Below the pieces are notes generated by a model, which was not told the DNA's origin, made no database searches, and saw only the letters and a list, made by a program, of their open reading frames with translations. From Haloferula rosea (GTDB lineage Bacteria > Verrucomicrobiota > Verrucomicrobiia > Verrucomicrobiales > Akkermansiaceae), in contig NZ_JAENII010000004.1 of NCBI RefSeq assembly GCF_016595525.1, positions 1 to 64,000 on the forward strand: 64,000 bases of DNA. Direction: 5' to 3'. Positions within the stretch are counted from its first letter, which is position 1; each line of letters starts with the position of its first letter. This document shows, in pieces, positions 17,263-25,462 of the stretch. Both the position numbers and the translations under genes were made by a program.

Positions 17263-18995
17263 GCGACCTCAATCAGACGCGTAATGCAAGCCTTCGCAAG
17301 AGCTGGAAGCTCGACGAAGGGACTCGCTCGGAGATCGCCGGGGTCATGAATACCTGGAGTTCCGGTCGCGGATCGGGTCGCTTTGAAGAGCTCGGTTCCA
17401 TGGCGGAAATTGTGGAAGTCTCCGAATGGGGTTTCTTTGAACTCTCGCAGGGGATCCAACATGAGAACCGGACGATTCACCCAAGGATCGTCCCCGGCAA
17501 GGGCCCGCCGCCGCTTGAGACAAGCGTCCGAGATCCCAAGGAGGTCGACCTCTGGGAACTCACGCTACCACCCGTACTCCCCTGGAAGAAGGAACGTGGA
17601 TCCATGGAGGTCCCCGGCTCACGGGCAATGAAAGGTTGTGCGCCGTGCGATGGAGCCGGTGAATCAAGGTGCGGCAGCTGCGACGGGAAGGGCAAGGAGA
17701 GGTGTGGTTCATGTGGGGGAAAAGGACAAGGCACATGCAGCGCTTGCCGTGGTCATGGAAAAACAACATGTGGCGACTGCGGCGGCAGGGGCGAATACAC
17801 GAAGGATAAAATCTGCCCAAAATGTGGGGGCTTGGGAACCTATCGCACGCAAGGGCCCTATGGGATCATCGAAACACCATGTCCCACCTCGGTCACAGTA
17901 CGCTACAACTGCAAGTCCTGCCGCTACGGTAAGGTGACATGCCGGCGCTGCGGGGGTAACGGCAGGCAATCATGCCCACCTTGTGCAGGCAGTGGCGTGA
18001 TCGTCTGCAAACCTTGCTCCGGAAAGGGCAAGATCACCTGTAGTAGCTGCAAGGGAAGTGGACGCCTGCTGCACTACCTCGAACTGATCCGTGAAGTCAC
18101 GGTTGAGGATTTCAAGGACGTGTGCTGCTCCTCACCTTCCATCAAAAGACTGTTTCTTGACCACCGCGAAAGAGCCGATCAGGGCCGCGAATTACTCAAG
18201 TTGGAGGACACCGCCGCATTGGCAGCGATCGACGACCTGACAGGTGAGCTTGGACACTGGGTGGGCAAGAAGTTGGAAGAATCCATTGGCGCATGTAAGG
18301 GACGAATCAAACGCCACCGCTGCAGCCTCATCTGCCACCGCTTGGTCGAAGTCACCTACAAGGTTGCAGATCGATCCTACCAATTCGTCTTCAATCGCGA
18401 CACCGGCGAAGTCTACCCGACTCGAAACCCGATGCGTGATGACGCCGGCACAGCTCTGACGCGAGCGCGGGAACTTTACACCGAACGCCGCTTCGATGAC
18501 GCGTGGACCGCCTTCCACGAGGCCGAGGGTCTCGACGATGGCGATGTGAATGCAGAGTTGCTCCAAGGGCAGTCCCTCCTGATCCGACGCTTCCTGTATC
18601 TTGAAGCGGCTGCCTTCCGGGCCGGTATCCTCTTGCTCGCCGTGCCCTGCCTTTCGTTGATCCACACGATCGTTGCCGGCCGTAACCCGATGCTTCATTG
18701 GTTCGCCTGGCCAAACATCCATCAAGCGAGGGTTCGTGCATGGCATTCGGCGAGTGGAGAGCACATACTTGCAACGTGGGTCGTCTTCCTTCTGGCCCTC
18801 ATCGTCCTCGTGATGCGCGACGCGTTCTACCAACGAGTCTCCGGTGCGGCGAACATGGAACGGCTGGTCCCCACCCTGCGTCTCGGGTTGTTCCGTGGAT
18901 CACTGGCCAGCCTCGTCGCCCTTCTGGTGGCTCTTGCCGCCGCATTTCTGGGCCTGACTGTTCCACTTGCCATCCTGCTCGACTTGTTAAGCTAG
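17259..18995 (+). CDS. Membrane protein with an array of DnaJ-type CxxCxGxG zinc modules
   Basis: A 578-residue protein. Residues 127-268 contain ten canonical CxxCxGxG motifs (for example CAPCDGAG, CGSCGGKG, CPKCGGLG, CRRCGGNG, CSSCKGSG) plus one variant (CKSCRYGK), far more than the four of DnaJ. Such motifs pair up to bind Zn2+. The N-terminal 125 residues and the region 275-400 have no recognised domain; a short tetratricopeptide-like stretch lies near 400-440 (ARELYTERRFDDAWTAFHEAE). Three membrane segments follow (about 451-471, 503-520 and 546-575). No J-domain is present. It is coupled to the upstream two-helix protein. A chaperone-like or zinc-dependent scaffold role is conceivable but unproven. 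Confidence 0.85.
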   Translation: MSDLNQTRNASLRKSWKLDEGTRSEIAGVMNTWSSGRGSGRFEELGSMAEIVEVSEWGFFELSQGIQHENRTIHPRIVPGKGPPPLETSVRDPKEVDLWELTLPPVLPWKKERGSMEVPGSRAMKGCAPCDGAGESRCGSCDGKGKERCGSCGGKGQGTCSACRGHGKTTCGDCGGRGEYTKDKICPKCGGLGTYRTQGPYGIIETPCPTSVTVRYNCKSCRYGKVTCRRCGGNGRQSCPPCAGSGVIVCKPCSGKGKITCSSCKGSGRLLHYLELIREVTVEDFKDVCCSSPSIKRLFLDHRERADQGRELLKLEDTAALAAIDDLTGELGHWVGKKLEESIGACKGRIKRHRCSLICHRLVEVTYKVADRSYQFVFNRDTGEVYPTRNPMRDDAGTALTRARELYTERRFDDAWTAFHEAEGLDDGDVNAELLQGQSLLIRRFLYLEAAAFRAGILLLAVPCLSLIHTIVAGRNPMLHWFAWPNIHQARVRAWHSASGEHILATWVVFLLALIVLVMRDAFYQRVSGAANMERLVPTLRLGLFRGSLASLVALLVALAAAFLGLTVPLAILLDLLS

Positions 18996-19465
18996 CGGTT
19001 GGTTGGGCGGGTCCAATGGCAGTGCGTTGCTCGTGGCCGTCCCCCTGATTCGCATCATCACGATCGGGCATCCGGGTGGGAGCTTTTCCCGGCGCTTCTT
19101 CCTTTCACCGTCCTCCCAACACAGCACGATTCCGAAGGCAATACCTTGGGCTGAGGATTGGAGACCCGTTGTGCCCGACAATCACGCTCCACGGGGCCCA
19201 TCCGAGCCACTACCCAGCGACCCCCAACATTCTCGAGAACGGACCCCATCCACATTTTGCTTCCCATTGCCGGACTGCCTGTTACCAACCCGGCCTCTTG
19301 AACATCAAACGCCACAGCCTCCGACTTCGCGCGCTTGCCATTTGGCAGGCGGCCGGTGGTGGTGTGTGATGGATCAATCAACTTCTCTCCAACTCCACTC
19401 CGGCGCTACCTCAGGTTCGCCGGTTTTTTTGTTTCCGGAGTTCTTGATCAGGCGCGTTTCCCATC
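18996..19465. other. 470-base intergenic stretch with terminator near its end
   Basis: No gene could be supported here. Frames in both strands lack domains and start signals. A GC-rich hairpin lies at 19333-19350 (gcttgcc, loop attt, ggcaggc) and a good intrinsic terminator at 19400-19430, 35 bases before the EamA start. The unusually long noncoding stretch ending in a terminator could be a small RNA or a long leader of the transporter gene, or simply the 3' region of the zinc-module operon. Confidence 0.45.
19400..19430 (+). terminator. Intrinsic terminator before the EamA gene
   Basis: A 6-bp stem (ccggcg at 19400-19405 with cgccgg at 19418-19423) with a 12-base loop is followed by seven T. 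It is 405 bases after the zinc-module gene stop and 35 bases before the next start, so it may end a leader or noncoding transcript. Confidence 0.75.
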
Positions 19466-20368
19466 ATGACCGCACCACCCTCCGAATCCCGCAGCATCGG
19501 CCTGATGCTGGGCTCCGTACTGCTGTTCGCAGTCAATGCCCTGCTCATCCGCGGCATTCACATGCACGTGCCCGCGGCCGACGGTTGGGTTGCCTCGCTC
19601 TTCCGCGGGGCGGTGGGCATGGTGGTGGTCATCGCCATGTTTGGCTGGGGCCGGGGGCTTGAGCTCTCCCACCTCTTCACCCGGCCGCTGCTTGCCTTCC
19701 GCGGACTGCTGGGCGGTTTCGGCATCCTCGCCTTCTACATCACCGTGGTTCATCTCGGTGCCGGAAGGGCCGTGATCATCAACCTGAGCTACCCGATGTT
19801 CGGATCGCTCTTCGCCGCGTGGTGGCTGAAGGAACATCTGACGCTCCGGTCGTGGTTGTGGATGATTGCGGGCTTCGTCGGACTCGTGATCTTCCTTGGT
19901 TCGGACTTCGATGGCGGCATCGGGGGCTACGACCTGCTGGCTCTTGCCGGCGCAGTGGCAGCGGGTGGCGTGGTCACCCTGATCCGCCTGCTGCGCGACC
20001 GGGAACATACGTCCTCCATCTATGCCTCCCAATGCCTGGCCAGCTTCGCCTTCGCCCTGTGGCCGGCAGCCGCTCCCACGATGACGCTCTCCCCCGGCGT
20101 CATCGGCCTGATGATCGGCGCGGCGATCATCGTCGCCATCGCGCAGCTCGCCATGACCTACAGCTACCGGACCCTTTCGGTTGCCCGCGGGTCATCGATG
20201 CAGATGCTTCTGCCCCTGCTGACCGCAACAGGAGGCTATCTCCTTTTCAACGAAACCTTCACCTCCGTCGGCATCGCCGGAGCCGTGCTCACCCTGCTGG
20301 CCACCTGGCAGGTGGTGCGGCGGCCGAAGACATCGACCCGGCTTGCATCCAACCGCCAATCAGCATAA
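19466..20368 (+). CDS. EamA/DMT-family transporter
   Basis: A 300-residue inner-membrane protein with ten hydrophobic helices arranged as two EamA repeats, for example SIGLMLGSVLLFAVNALLIRG, FRGLLGGFGILAFYITVVHL and IGLMIGAAIIVAIAQLAMTY. Typical EamA features are the YPMFGSLFAAWWLKEHLT and NETFTSVGIAGAVLTL segments at the ends of each half. These carriers export amino acids or other small metabolites. It is followed 47 bases later by argD, which hints at an amino-acid link, but the substrate cannot be assigned. Confidence 0.88.
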   Translation: MTAPPSESRSIGLMLGSVLLFAVNALLIRGIHMHVPAADGWVASLFRGAVGMVVVIAMFGWGRGLELSHLFTRPLLAFRGLLGGFGILAFYITVVHLGAGRAVIINLSYPMFGSLFAAWWLKEHLTLRSWLWMIAGFVGLVIFLGSDFDGGIGGYDLLALAGAVAAGGVVTLIRLLRDREHTSSIYASQCLASFAFALWPAAAPTMTLSPGVIGLMIGAAIIVAIAQLAMTYSYRTLSVARGSSMQMLLPLLTATGGYLLFNETFTSVGIAGAVLTLLATWQVVRRPKTSTRLASNRQSA

Positions 20369-20415
20369 ACCCGCCACTTCCATTCCGCGAAGCGGCACCA
20401 ACGCCCCACGAAACC

Positions 20416-21684
20416 ATGAGTCATATCCTTGCTACCTACGCCCGTTTTCCCGTCACGCTTGTCCGCGGCGAGGGCACCCGCGTGTGGGATGACGGCGGAA
20501 AGGAATACCTCGATTTCTGTTCCGGCATCGCCGTGAACACCCTCGGTCATTCCCCGAAATGCCTGGTCGACGCCATCACCCGGCAGGCCGCCACCCTGAT
20601 CCATTGCTGCAATCTCTACGGCATCCCGCAGCAGGAGGATCTCGCCCGGGTCATCGTCGAGGACCACGTCCGGATTCCCGGCAAAGTGTTCTTCTCGAAC
20701 TCCGGGGCCGAATCGAATGACGGACTGATCAAGTCCGCCCGGCGTTTCGGTCATGCCCGGCCCCAGCCGAACGGATCGCCAAGGTACGAGATCCTTAGTT
20801 TTTCCCAGTCCTTCCACGGCCGGACACTTGGTGGCATCAGCGCGACCGGACAGGACAAGGTGAAGGAAGGTTTCGAACCACTGCCCACCGGGTTCCGGCA
20901 TCTCCCCTTCAACGACCTCGCGGCACTCGAAGCCGCGATCGCCCCGGAAACCGTCGCCATCCTGCTCGAGCCCGTGCAGGGCGAGGGCGGCGTGATTCCA
21001 GCCACACCGGAATTCCTGCGGGGTGCCAAAGCCTTGTGTGAAAAGCACGACCTCCTCCTGCTCCTCGATGAGGTCCAGGTTGGCTTCGGGCGTTGCGGCG
21101 ACACCATGGCCTGGCGGGAGATTGCGCCCGAAGTCGAGCCCGACGGCATTTCCTGGGCGAAAGGCATGGGGGGTGGATTCCCCATCGGTTCGTTCTGGTT
21201 GTCCGACCGGACCGTCGACGGCGGGAAGACCGCACTGTCATCACTGATGGGTCCGGGTTCCCATGGCACCACCTATGGTGGCAGCCCGCTTGCCTGCGCC
21301 GCTTCCCTCGCCGTGCTGAAGGAAGTGCTCAGCGATGGGATCCAACAGAACGTCACCGAACGCGCGCGGCAGATCCGCGACACCATCGCCGCCTGGGACC
21401 ATCCGCTCGTCACCGAAGTCCGCGGGCTCGGCCTGCTGATCGGCATCGGACTCGATGTCTCGAAGATGAACATTCCGGAAGGCAAACTGCCATCCATTCA
21501 TCTCTCCGCCCTCCTCCTCGAGGCAGGACTGCTCGCCCCACCCGCCGGGCCGCACACCCTGCGTCTTCTACCTCCCCTCAACGTCACCGAAACCGAAGTC
21601 GCGCAAGCGCTCGAACTGGTGAGGACTTCCCTGGATCAGTGTCTGAGCTCACCGGCTAATCCGGCAGGAGGGGTCAGGGGTTGA
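20416..21684 (+). CDS. argD: Acetylornithine/succinyldiaminopimelate aminotransferase family
   Basis: A 422-residue PLP enzyme, class III aminotransferase. It opens YARFPVTLVRGEGTRVWDD, with FFSNSGAESNDGLIK, the aspartate motif LLLLDEVQVGFGRCG, and the lysine-bearing region ISWAKGMGGGFPIG (Schiff-base Lys). It would transfer an amino group between N-acetylornithine and 2-oxoglutarate in arginine synthesis, in line with argF downstream. Its last five residues (GGVRG) and the stop codon are encoded by the left inverted repeat of the four-helix-bundle cassette, so insertion of the cassette probably replaced the original C-terminus. Otherwise the length is normal. Confidence 0.88.
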   Translation: MSHILATYARFPVTLVRGEGTRVWDDGGKEYLDFCSGIAVNTLGHSPKCLVDAITRQAATLIHCCNLYGIPQQEDLARVIVEDHVRIPGKVFFSNSGAESNDGLIKSARRFGHARPQPNGSPRYEILSFSQSFHGRTLGGISATGQDKVKEGFEPLPTGFRHLPFNDLAALEAAIAPETVAILLEPVQGEGGVIPATPEFLRGAKALCEKHDLLLLLDEVQVGFGRCGDTMAWREIAPEVEPDGISWAKGMGGGFPIGSFWLSDRTVDGGKTALSSLMGPGSHGTTYGGSPLACAASLAVLKEVLSDGIQQNVTERARQIRDTIAAWDHPLVTEVRGLGLLIGIGLDVSKMNIPEGKLPSIHLSALLLEAGLLAPPAGPHTLRLLPPLNVTETEVAQALELVRTSLDQCLSSPANPAGGVRG

Positions 21685-21703
21685 GGGGTCAGGGATCAAG
21701 CGA
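21669..21703 (-). repeat. Left inverted repeat of the four-helix-bundle cassette
   Basis: Contains ggggtcagggg, then the 22-bp unit at 21682-21703 (tgaggggtcaggg...aagcga), which is the reverse complement of 22132-22153 with 20 of 22 matches. Its first three bases are the argD stop codon. It forms one end of a roughly 500-bp cassette. Confidence 0.85.
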
Positions 21704-21734
21704 GGCAACCCAACCACCAACCTGATGAACTGAG

Positions 21735-22106
21735 ATGATCGTAAAACACTACCGCGAACTGAAGGTTTGGCAGAAGGCCATGGACTTCGCCGTCGAAGTG
21801 CATCCCATCGCCATCTGTTTCCCAAAAGCGGAGATGTTCGCCCTCACCTCCCAGATCAACCGTTCGGCTACCTCCGTGCCTTCCAATATCGCGGAGGGAA
21901 ATGGTCGACGAACCACTGGTGATTACATCCATTTCCTAGGCATCGCCAAAGGCTCGCTCAACGAATTGGAAACGCAACTCACCCTCGCCTGCCGCTACGA
22001 CTACATTCCGGACTCCGTCCACGATTCGCTGCTTGAGAAATCAGCAGAGATTGGCCGCATGCTCAATGGCCTCATCGAAGCTCTCGAACGAAAGATAACA
22101 AGCTGA
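21735..22106 (+). CDS. Four-helix-bundle protein (23S rRNA intervening-sequence protein family)
   Basis: A 123-residue protein of the S23/IVP four-helix-bundle family (TIGR02436). The signature is complete: YRELKVWQKAMDFAVEVH in helix 1, LTSQINRSATSVPSNIAEGN before helix 2, GRRTTGDYIHFLGIAKGSLNE, and ELETQLTLACRYDYIP. Members are encoded inside 23S rRNA intervening sequences in some bacteria and as solitary genes in others; the fold is shared with the Avd protein of diversity-generating retroelements. The molecular role is unknown. It sits between argD and argF and is enclosed by inverted repeats, so it is likely a mobile passenger. Confidence 0.92.
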   Translation: MIVKHYRELKVWQKAMDFAVEVHPIAICFPKAEMFALTSQINRSATSVPSNIAEGNGRRTTGDYIHFLGIAKGSLNELETQLTLACRYDYIPDSVHDSLLEKSAEIGRMLNGLIEALERKITS

Positions 22107-22131
22107 ACACCTTGCACCCGGGACCGCCACT

Positions 22132-22170
22132 TCGCTTGGCCCCTGACCCCTCAAACCCTGGCCCCTGAAC
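22132..22170 (+). repeat. Right inverted repeat of the four-helix-bundle cassette
   Basis: The 22-bp unit at 22132-22153 (tcgcttggcc...ccctca) is identical to 81-102 and inverted relative to 21682-21703. A partly degenerate second unit follows (aaccctggcccctgaac). It ends 20 bases before the argF start. Confidence 0.85.
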
Positions 22171-22189
22171 CGGCCTTACCGACACGATC

Positions 22190-23086
22190 ATGAATCACCT
22201 CCTTTCCATCGAAGAACTCAGCGCTGGGGAAATCCAGGCGCTGCTCGCTTCCGCCGCTGAACTGAAGGCCAACCGGGGCAAACCGCAGGTGCAACCGCTT
22301 GCCGGCCAAACCTGGGCCCTCATCTTCACCAAGGCCTCCACCCGGACCCGGGTTTCCTTTGAAGTCGGCATCCGCGAGCTCGGCGGCGCCCCCATGTTCC
22401 TTTCGAAGAACGACATCCAGCTTGGCCGGGGCGAGCCGATCAAGGACACCGCGCGCGTGCTCGGCCGGATGGTCCACGGCTGCATCATCCGGACGTTCGA
22501 CCAACAGGACGTGGTGGATTTCTCCAACTACTCGGGCATCCCGACGATCAACGCCCTGACCGACGACGAGCACCCGTGCCAGATCCTCGCCGACCTGCTC
22601 ACCGTCCAGGAAAAGCTCGGCACCTGGGAGGGCAAGAAGATCGCCTTCGTCGGCGACGGCTACTCGAACATGACCATCTCATGGATGTGGGCGGCGAAAC
22701 GCCTCGGCTTCGAATTCGCCGTCGCCTGCCCGGATGCCTACGCCCCTCCCGCCGGATTCCTTGAGAAACTCGACTGCCCCGGTGTCACCGTGACTTCCGA
22801 TCCGGCAGCGGCGGTTGCTGGTGCCCACGTGATCAATACCGACGTCTGGCTCTCCATGGGCCAGGAAGGCCAGGCCGAGAAGGAAGCCGCCTTCGGACCC
22901 TTCCAGGTGAATGCCGGCCTGCTGAAAGATGCAGCTACGGAGCACATCGTACTTCACTGCCTGCCCGCCTACCGCGGCAAGGAGATCACCGAGGAAGTGC
23001 TCGAGCTCCACGCCGACACCATTTTCCAGGAAGCCGAGAACCGCCTCCACGCCCAGAAGGCCGTCCTCGCCGCCATCGCAAGATAA
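22190..23086 (+). CDS. argF: Ornithine carbamoyltransferase
   Basis: A 298-residue cytoplasmic enzyme that joins carbamoyl phosphate and ornithine to give citrulline. The carbamoyl-phosphate site is FTKASTRTRVSFEVG (STRTR), with HPCQILADLLT further on, and the ornithine-binding cysteine loop is HCLPAYRGKEI. The usual NMANS-type segment after VGDGYSNM is slightly changed (SNMTISWMW). A carbamoyl phosphate-binding Gln-Leu-Gly stretch (IQLGRGEPIKDTARVL) is intact. The length is typical. It belongs with argD, from which it is now separated by the four-helix-bundle cassette. REP-like hairpins follow its stop. Confidence 0.93.
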   Translation: MNHLLSIEELSAGEIQALLASAAELKANRGKPQVQPLAGQTWALIFTKASTRTRVSFEVGIRELGGAPMFLSKNDIQLGRGEPIKDTARVLGRMVHGCIIRTFDQQDVVDFSNYSGIPTINALTDDEHPCQILADLLTVQEKLGTWEGKKIAFVGDGYSNMTISWMWAAKRLGFEFAVACPDAYAPPAGFLEKLDCPGVTVTSDPAAAVAGAHVINTDVWLSMGQEGQAEKEAAFGPFQVNAGLLKDAATEHIVLHCLPAYRGKEITEEVLELHADTIFQEAENRLHAQKAVLAAIAR

Positions 23087-23097
23087 GTCAGCCATGT

Positions 23098-23146
23098 GGC
23101 TGGAGCATCCTGCTCCAGTCCGTTGCCGGAGCATCCTGCTCCGGCC
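23098..23146. repeat. REP-like pair of hairpins after argF
   Basis: Two adjacent palindromes: ctggagc/gctccag (23100-23118) and gccggagc/gctccggc (23125-23145), each with the loop atcct. The stems differ by compensated base pairs. A related pair follows the SPFH gene at 58147-58196. This is a palindromic repetitive element in the 3' gap between convergent genes. Confidence 0.82.
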
Positions 23147-23153
23147 GCCAAAC

Positions 23154-24491
23154 TCAATCGCCCGCTGCTCCGCTCGGGGCGAGGAGGAGATCGAACTGCT
23201 CCATGACCCTGCCATGGACGTCGTCTGAAAGCTTCAACTGTTCGATCCCTTCGACAATCGTTGCGATTTCCTCAGGACGCACGCCCTCCAACCACTTCAA
23301 GCTGCCACGAACGTTGTTCAAAACACCAAGCACATAGGCTTCTTTTTCTTCAGCAACCTGAAGGCAGTTCGCTGTGGCTAGCATCACGCCAACCTCCGGA
23401 GCCCGACCAAAACGATAGTGCTCGGAAAAACTCTCAGCACTTGGTTCTTTGCCAGCTGGCAACCTCTTTGAGAGTTCCGGCCATGTCTCGTGGCTCCTCC
23501 CGGAGTTCACCATCATGATGAACCAGCGCCGCGCCTTGCTTTCGTTTTTCGAGAAAGTTCGCTCGGCAAATTCCAGCCCAGCAGCCGAAGCATTGGCGAG
23601 CAAGTTGCTCAACATGCCAAGAATGATCTGCTCATCATTTTCAAGCGAAGGTTGAGACCAGAACCACGTCGTGGCTGCGAGATGATCAACGATTGCCCAC
23701 CGCCTCATAACGTCGATGAGATTCGACGAGTCACCCTTGGTTGTATCCCTTCTTTCGATAAAGAGCTCAGCAAATTCTTGGCACCTTGAAGCAGGCAGGG
23801 CCCTCAGTACATCGGATATATCGCTGTCTCGAATCAGTGGTTCCACCTTCAGGAACTCTCCTACTCCCCTTTCTGCAGCACGGATGCCAGCAAGCACCGA
23901 AGCACGACCCCACCCATTTTCTCCAGCGTCCTCTGACGACATGAAGGTAATCGCCTCTTCTGCGTCCACATCACCAAGGATCTCGGCATACAGCGGTTTG
24001 CGAGCGTGCTCGATAGCCCATTGCCTCGCGCGGACACCATCTAGTTCAATCATTCGCTGCAGCAATGAATACTCAAGGCTGTCGTGACCGAACTGATGAT
24101 GATAGCCCTCGCTGGTTAGTTTGTGGACCGCATCCAGCACAGGTTCCAACTGGTGCTGCTCGAGGCTCGTGGCTAAAAGATGAACTCGGAAGCTCGCGGC
24201 CGTAGCTTCAAGGGGATCACTTTCCTCTGATCCCGCGATCTCCCTCTGCTGATTCAGGAGGTCGATCACTTCATCGACATCCAGTTCTCTCACTTTCCGA
24301 CCTCGCAATACGAACGCAAGCATGTCGTTCTCCAGACGCTCGGAAGACGAACGTTTGCTCCCTGTAGACGAAGAGGGAGTCTCAGTCACCAGCTGCCGCT
24401 TCGTAGCTTCATTCGGAACGACCGATCGGACAGCAAAGCCAATCACTCCCCCCATCAAGAGCAATCCGAGACCTTTCAAATATGCGGCCAT
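23154..24491 (-). CDS. Membrane-anchored hypothetical protein
   Basis: A 445-residue protein with one N-terminal membrane helix (YLKGLGLLLMGGVIGFAVRSV) followed by a Ser-rich linker (SSSTGSKRSSS) and a long helical extracytoplasmic part. Short charged helices recur (VDEVIDLLNQQREIAGSEE, LDGVRARQWAIEHARKP), with many Trp (RRWAIVDHLAATTWFWSQP). The repeated helical pattern suggests a HEAT/TPR-like solenoid, as in several verrucomicrobial proteins, but no family is certain. GC content is lower than in the neighbours. ATG 24491 was chosen over 24509. The gene is convergent with argF across the REP hairpins. Confidence 0.75.
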   Translation of the reverse strand: MAAYLKGLGLLLMGGVIGFAVRSVVPNEATKRQLVTETPSSSTGSKRSSSERLENDMLAFVLRGRKVRELDVDEVIDLLNQQREIAGSEESDPLEATAASFRVHLLATSLEQHQLEPVLDAVHKLTSEGYHHQFGHDSLEYSLLQRMIELDGVRARQWAIEHARKPLYAEILGDVDAEEAITFMSSEDAGENGWGRASVLAGIRAAERGVGEFLKVEPLIRDSDISDVLRALPASRCQEFAELFIERRDTTKGDSSNLIDVMRRWAIVDHLAATTWFWSQPSLENDEQIILGMLSNLLANASAAGLEFAERTFSKNESKARRWFIMMVNSGRSHETWPELSKRLPAGKEPSAESFSEHYRFGRAPEVGVMLATANCLQVAEEKEAYVLGVLNNVRGSLKWLEGVRPEEIATIVEGIEQLKLSDDVHGRVMEQFDLLLAPSGAAGD

Positions 24492-24516
24492 GATACGACA
24501 TCGTCTCAAACTTGCC

Positions 24517-25404
24517 CTACCGCTTCAACCACGCATCCAGCAACGCTGGCCAGCCCTTGACGGTTCCCTTGCCCTTCAGTCCGTAGCCGTGGCCACCGGA
24601 CTCGAAGAGGTGCAGGGTGACCGGCACCTTGTGCTCACGGCAGGCCGCGGCGAAGAGTAGGCTGTTGCGGCAGTCCACGCCGTCATCCGACGTGGTCAGC
24701 AGGAAACACGGCGGCGTCTCGTTCGTCACCTGCTTCTCGCTTGAAAGTGCCTCCAGCATTGCAGCCTCCGGGTTCTTCCCAAGAAGGCGATTTCTCGATC
24801 CACCATGCGCAACGGGGCCCATCGTGATGACCGGATAGATGAGGATGGCGAAATCCGGACGGCAGTCCTGCTGGTCGATCTCGTCGTCCGTCTCAGCTTC
24901 GAAACTCCGTTTGAACTGGGTCGCACATAGGCTGGCGAGGTGGCCGCCCGCCGATGAACCCATCACGCCCACCTTTTTTGGGTCGATCCCCCACTCCCCG
25001 GCATGCGCCCTCATCGTGCGGATCGCGCGTCGGGCATCCAGATACGGCACCGGATACTGATAGCCGTGCTTGGCATCACCGCTGACCCGGTATTTCACCA
25101 CCATCGCGCTGATCCCGCGTTCGTTGAGCCACTTGGCGTAGTCGTGGCCCTCGTGGTCCATCGCGAGAATCGTATAGCCGCCGCCCGGCAGGATCACGAC
25201 CCCCTGACCGGTGCGCTTCTCCTCGTGAGCCGGATAGAAGACAAACTGGGGTTGCTCGATATGCCCGTAGCGCCAGCCATCACCAATCGTCTCGGTGCCT
25301 TTCGGCGGCCTTGGCGCTCCGGGGGCATCCCCCTCCCACAGCGGCTTCCATTCCTCCGCCGCCACTCCGACGACCAGACACAAGACCATCCATACATGCT
25401 TCAT
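24517..25404 (-). CDS. Secreted alpha/beta hydrolase (xylan esterase-like)
   Basis: A 295-residue esterase with a short signal peptide (MKHVWMVLCLVVGVAAEE). The oxyanion hole is VVILPGGGYTILAMDHEG, the nucleophile elbow GVMGSSAGGHLASL, the acid TTSDDGVD and the His GGHGYGLKG. This set is typical of BD-FAE and acetyl xylan esterase-like enzymes that deacetylate hemicellulose. It probably acts in the periplasm or outside. It is 23 bases after the anchored protein's start side and not clearly operonic. The polysaccharide substrate is not known. Confidence 0.88.
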   Translation of the reverse strand: MKHVWMVLCLVVGVAAEEWKPLWEGDAPGAPRPPKGTETIGDGWRYGHIEQPQFVFYPAHEEKRTGQGVVILPGGGYTILAMDHEGHDYAKWLNERGISAMVVKYRVSGDAKHGYQYPVPYLDARRAIRTMRAHAGEWGIDPKKVGVMGSSAGGHLASLCATQFKRSFEAETDDEIDQQDCRPDFAILIYPVITMGPVAHGGSRNRLLGKNPEAAMLEALSSEKQVTNETPPCFLLTTSDDGVDCRNSLLFAAACREHKVPVTLHLFESGGHGYGLKGKGTVKGWPALLDAWLKR

Positions 25405-25462
25405 CGCCCCCTTCTACGCGGCGAATCCCGGGCGACCATCGGAAATTCGTGCGCACGCCCGA

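Noticed and set aside
18996-19440. RNase P RNA, tmRNA, SRP RNA or 6S RNA in the long noncoding stretch
   Set aside because: None of the conserved blocks I know for these RNAs could be found on either strand.
21661-22174. CCGGC on both sides of the four-helix-bundle cassette as a proven target-site duplication
   Set aside because: It is only 5 bp in a GC-rich genome, so chance is likely; kept only as a suggestion in the finding.
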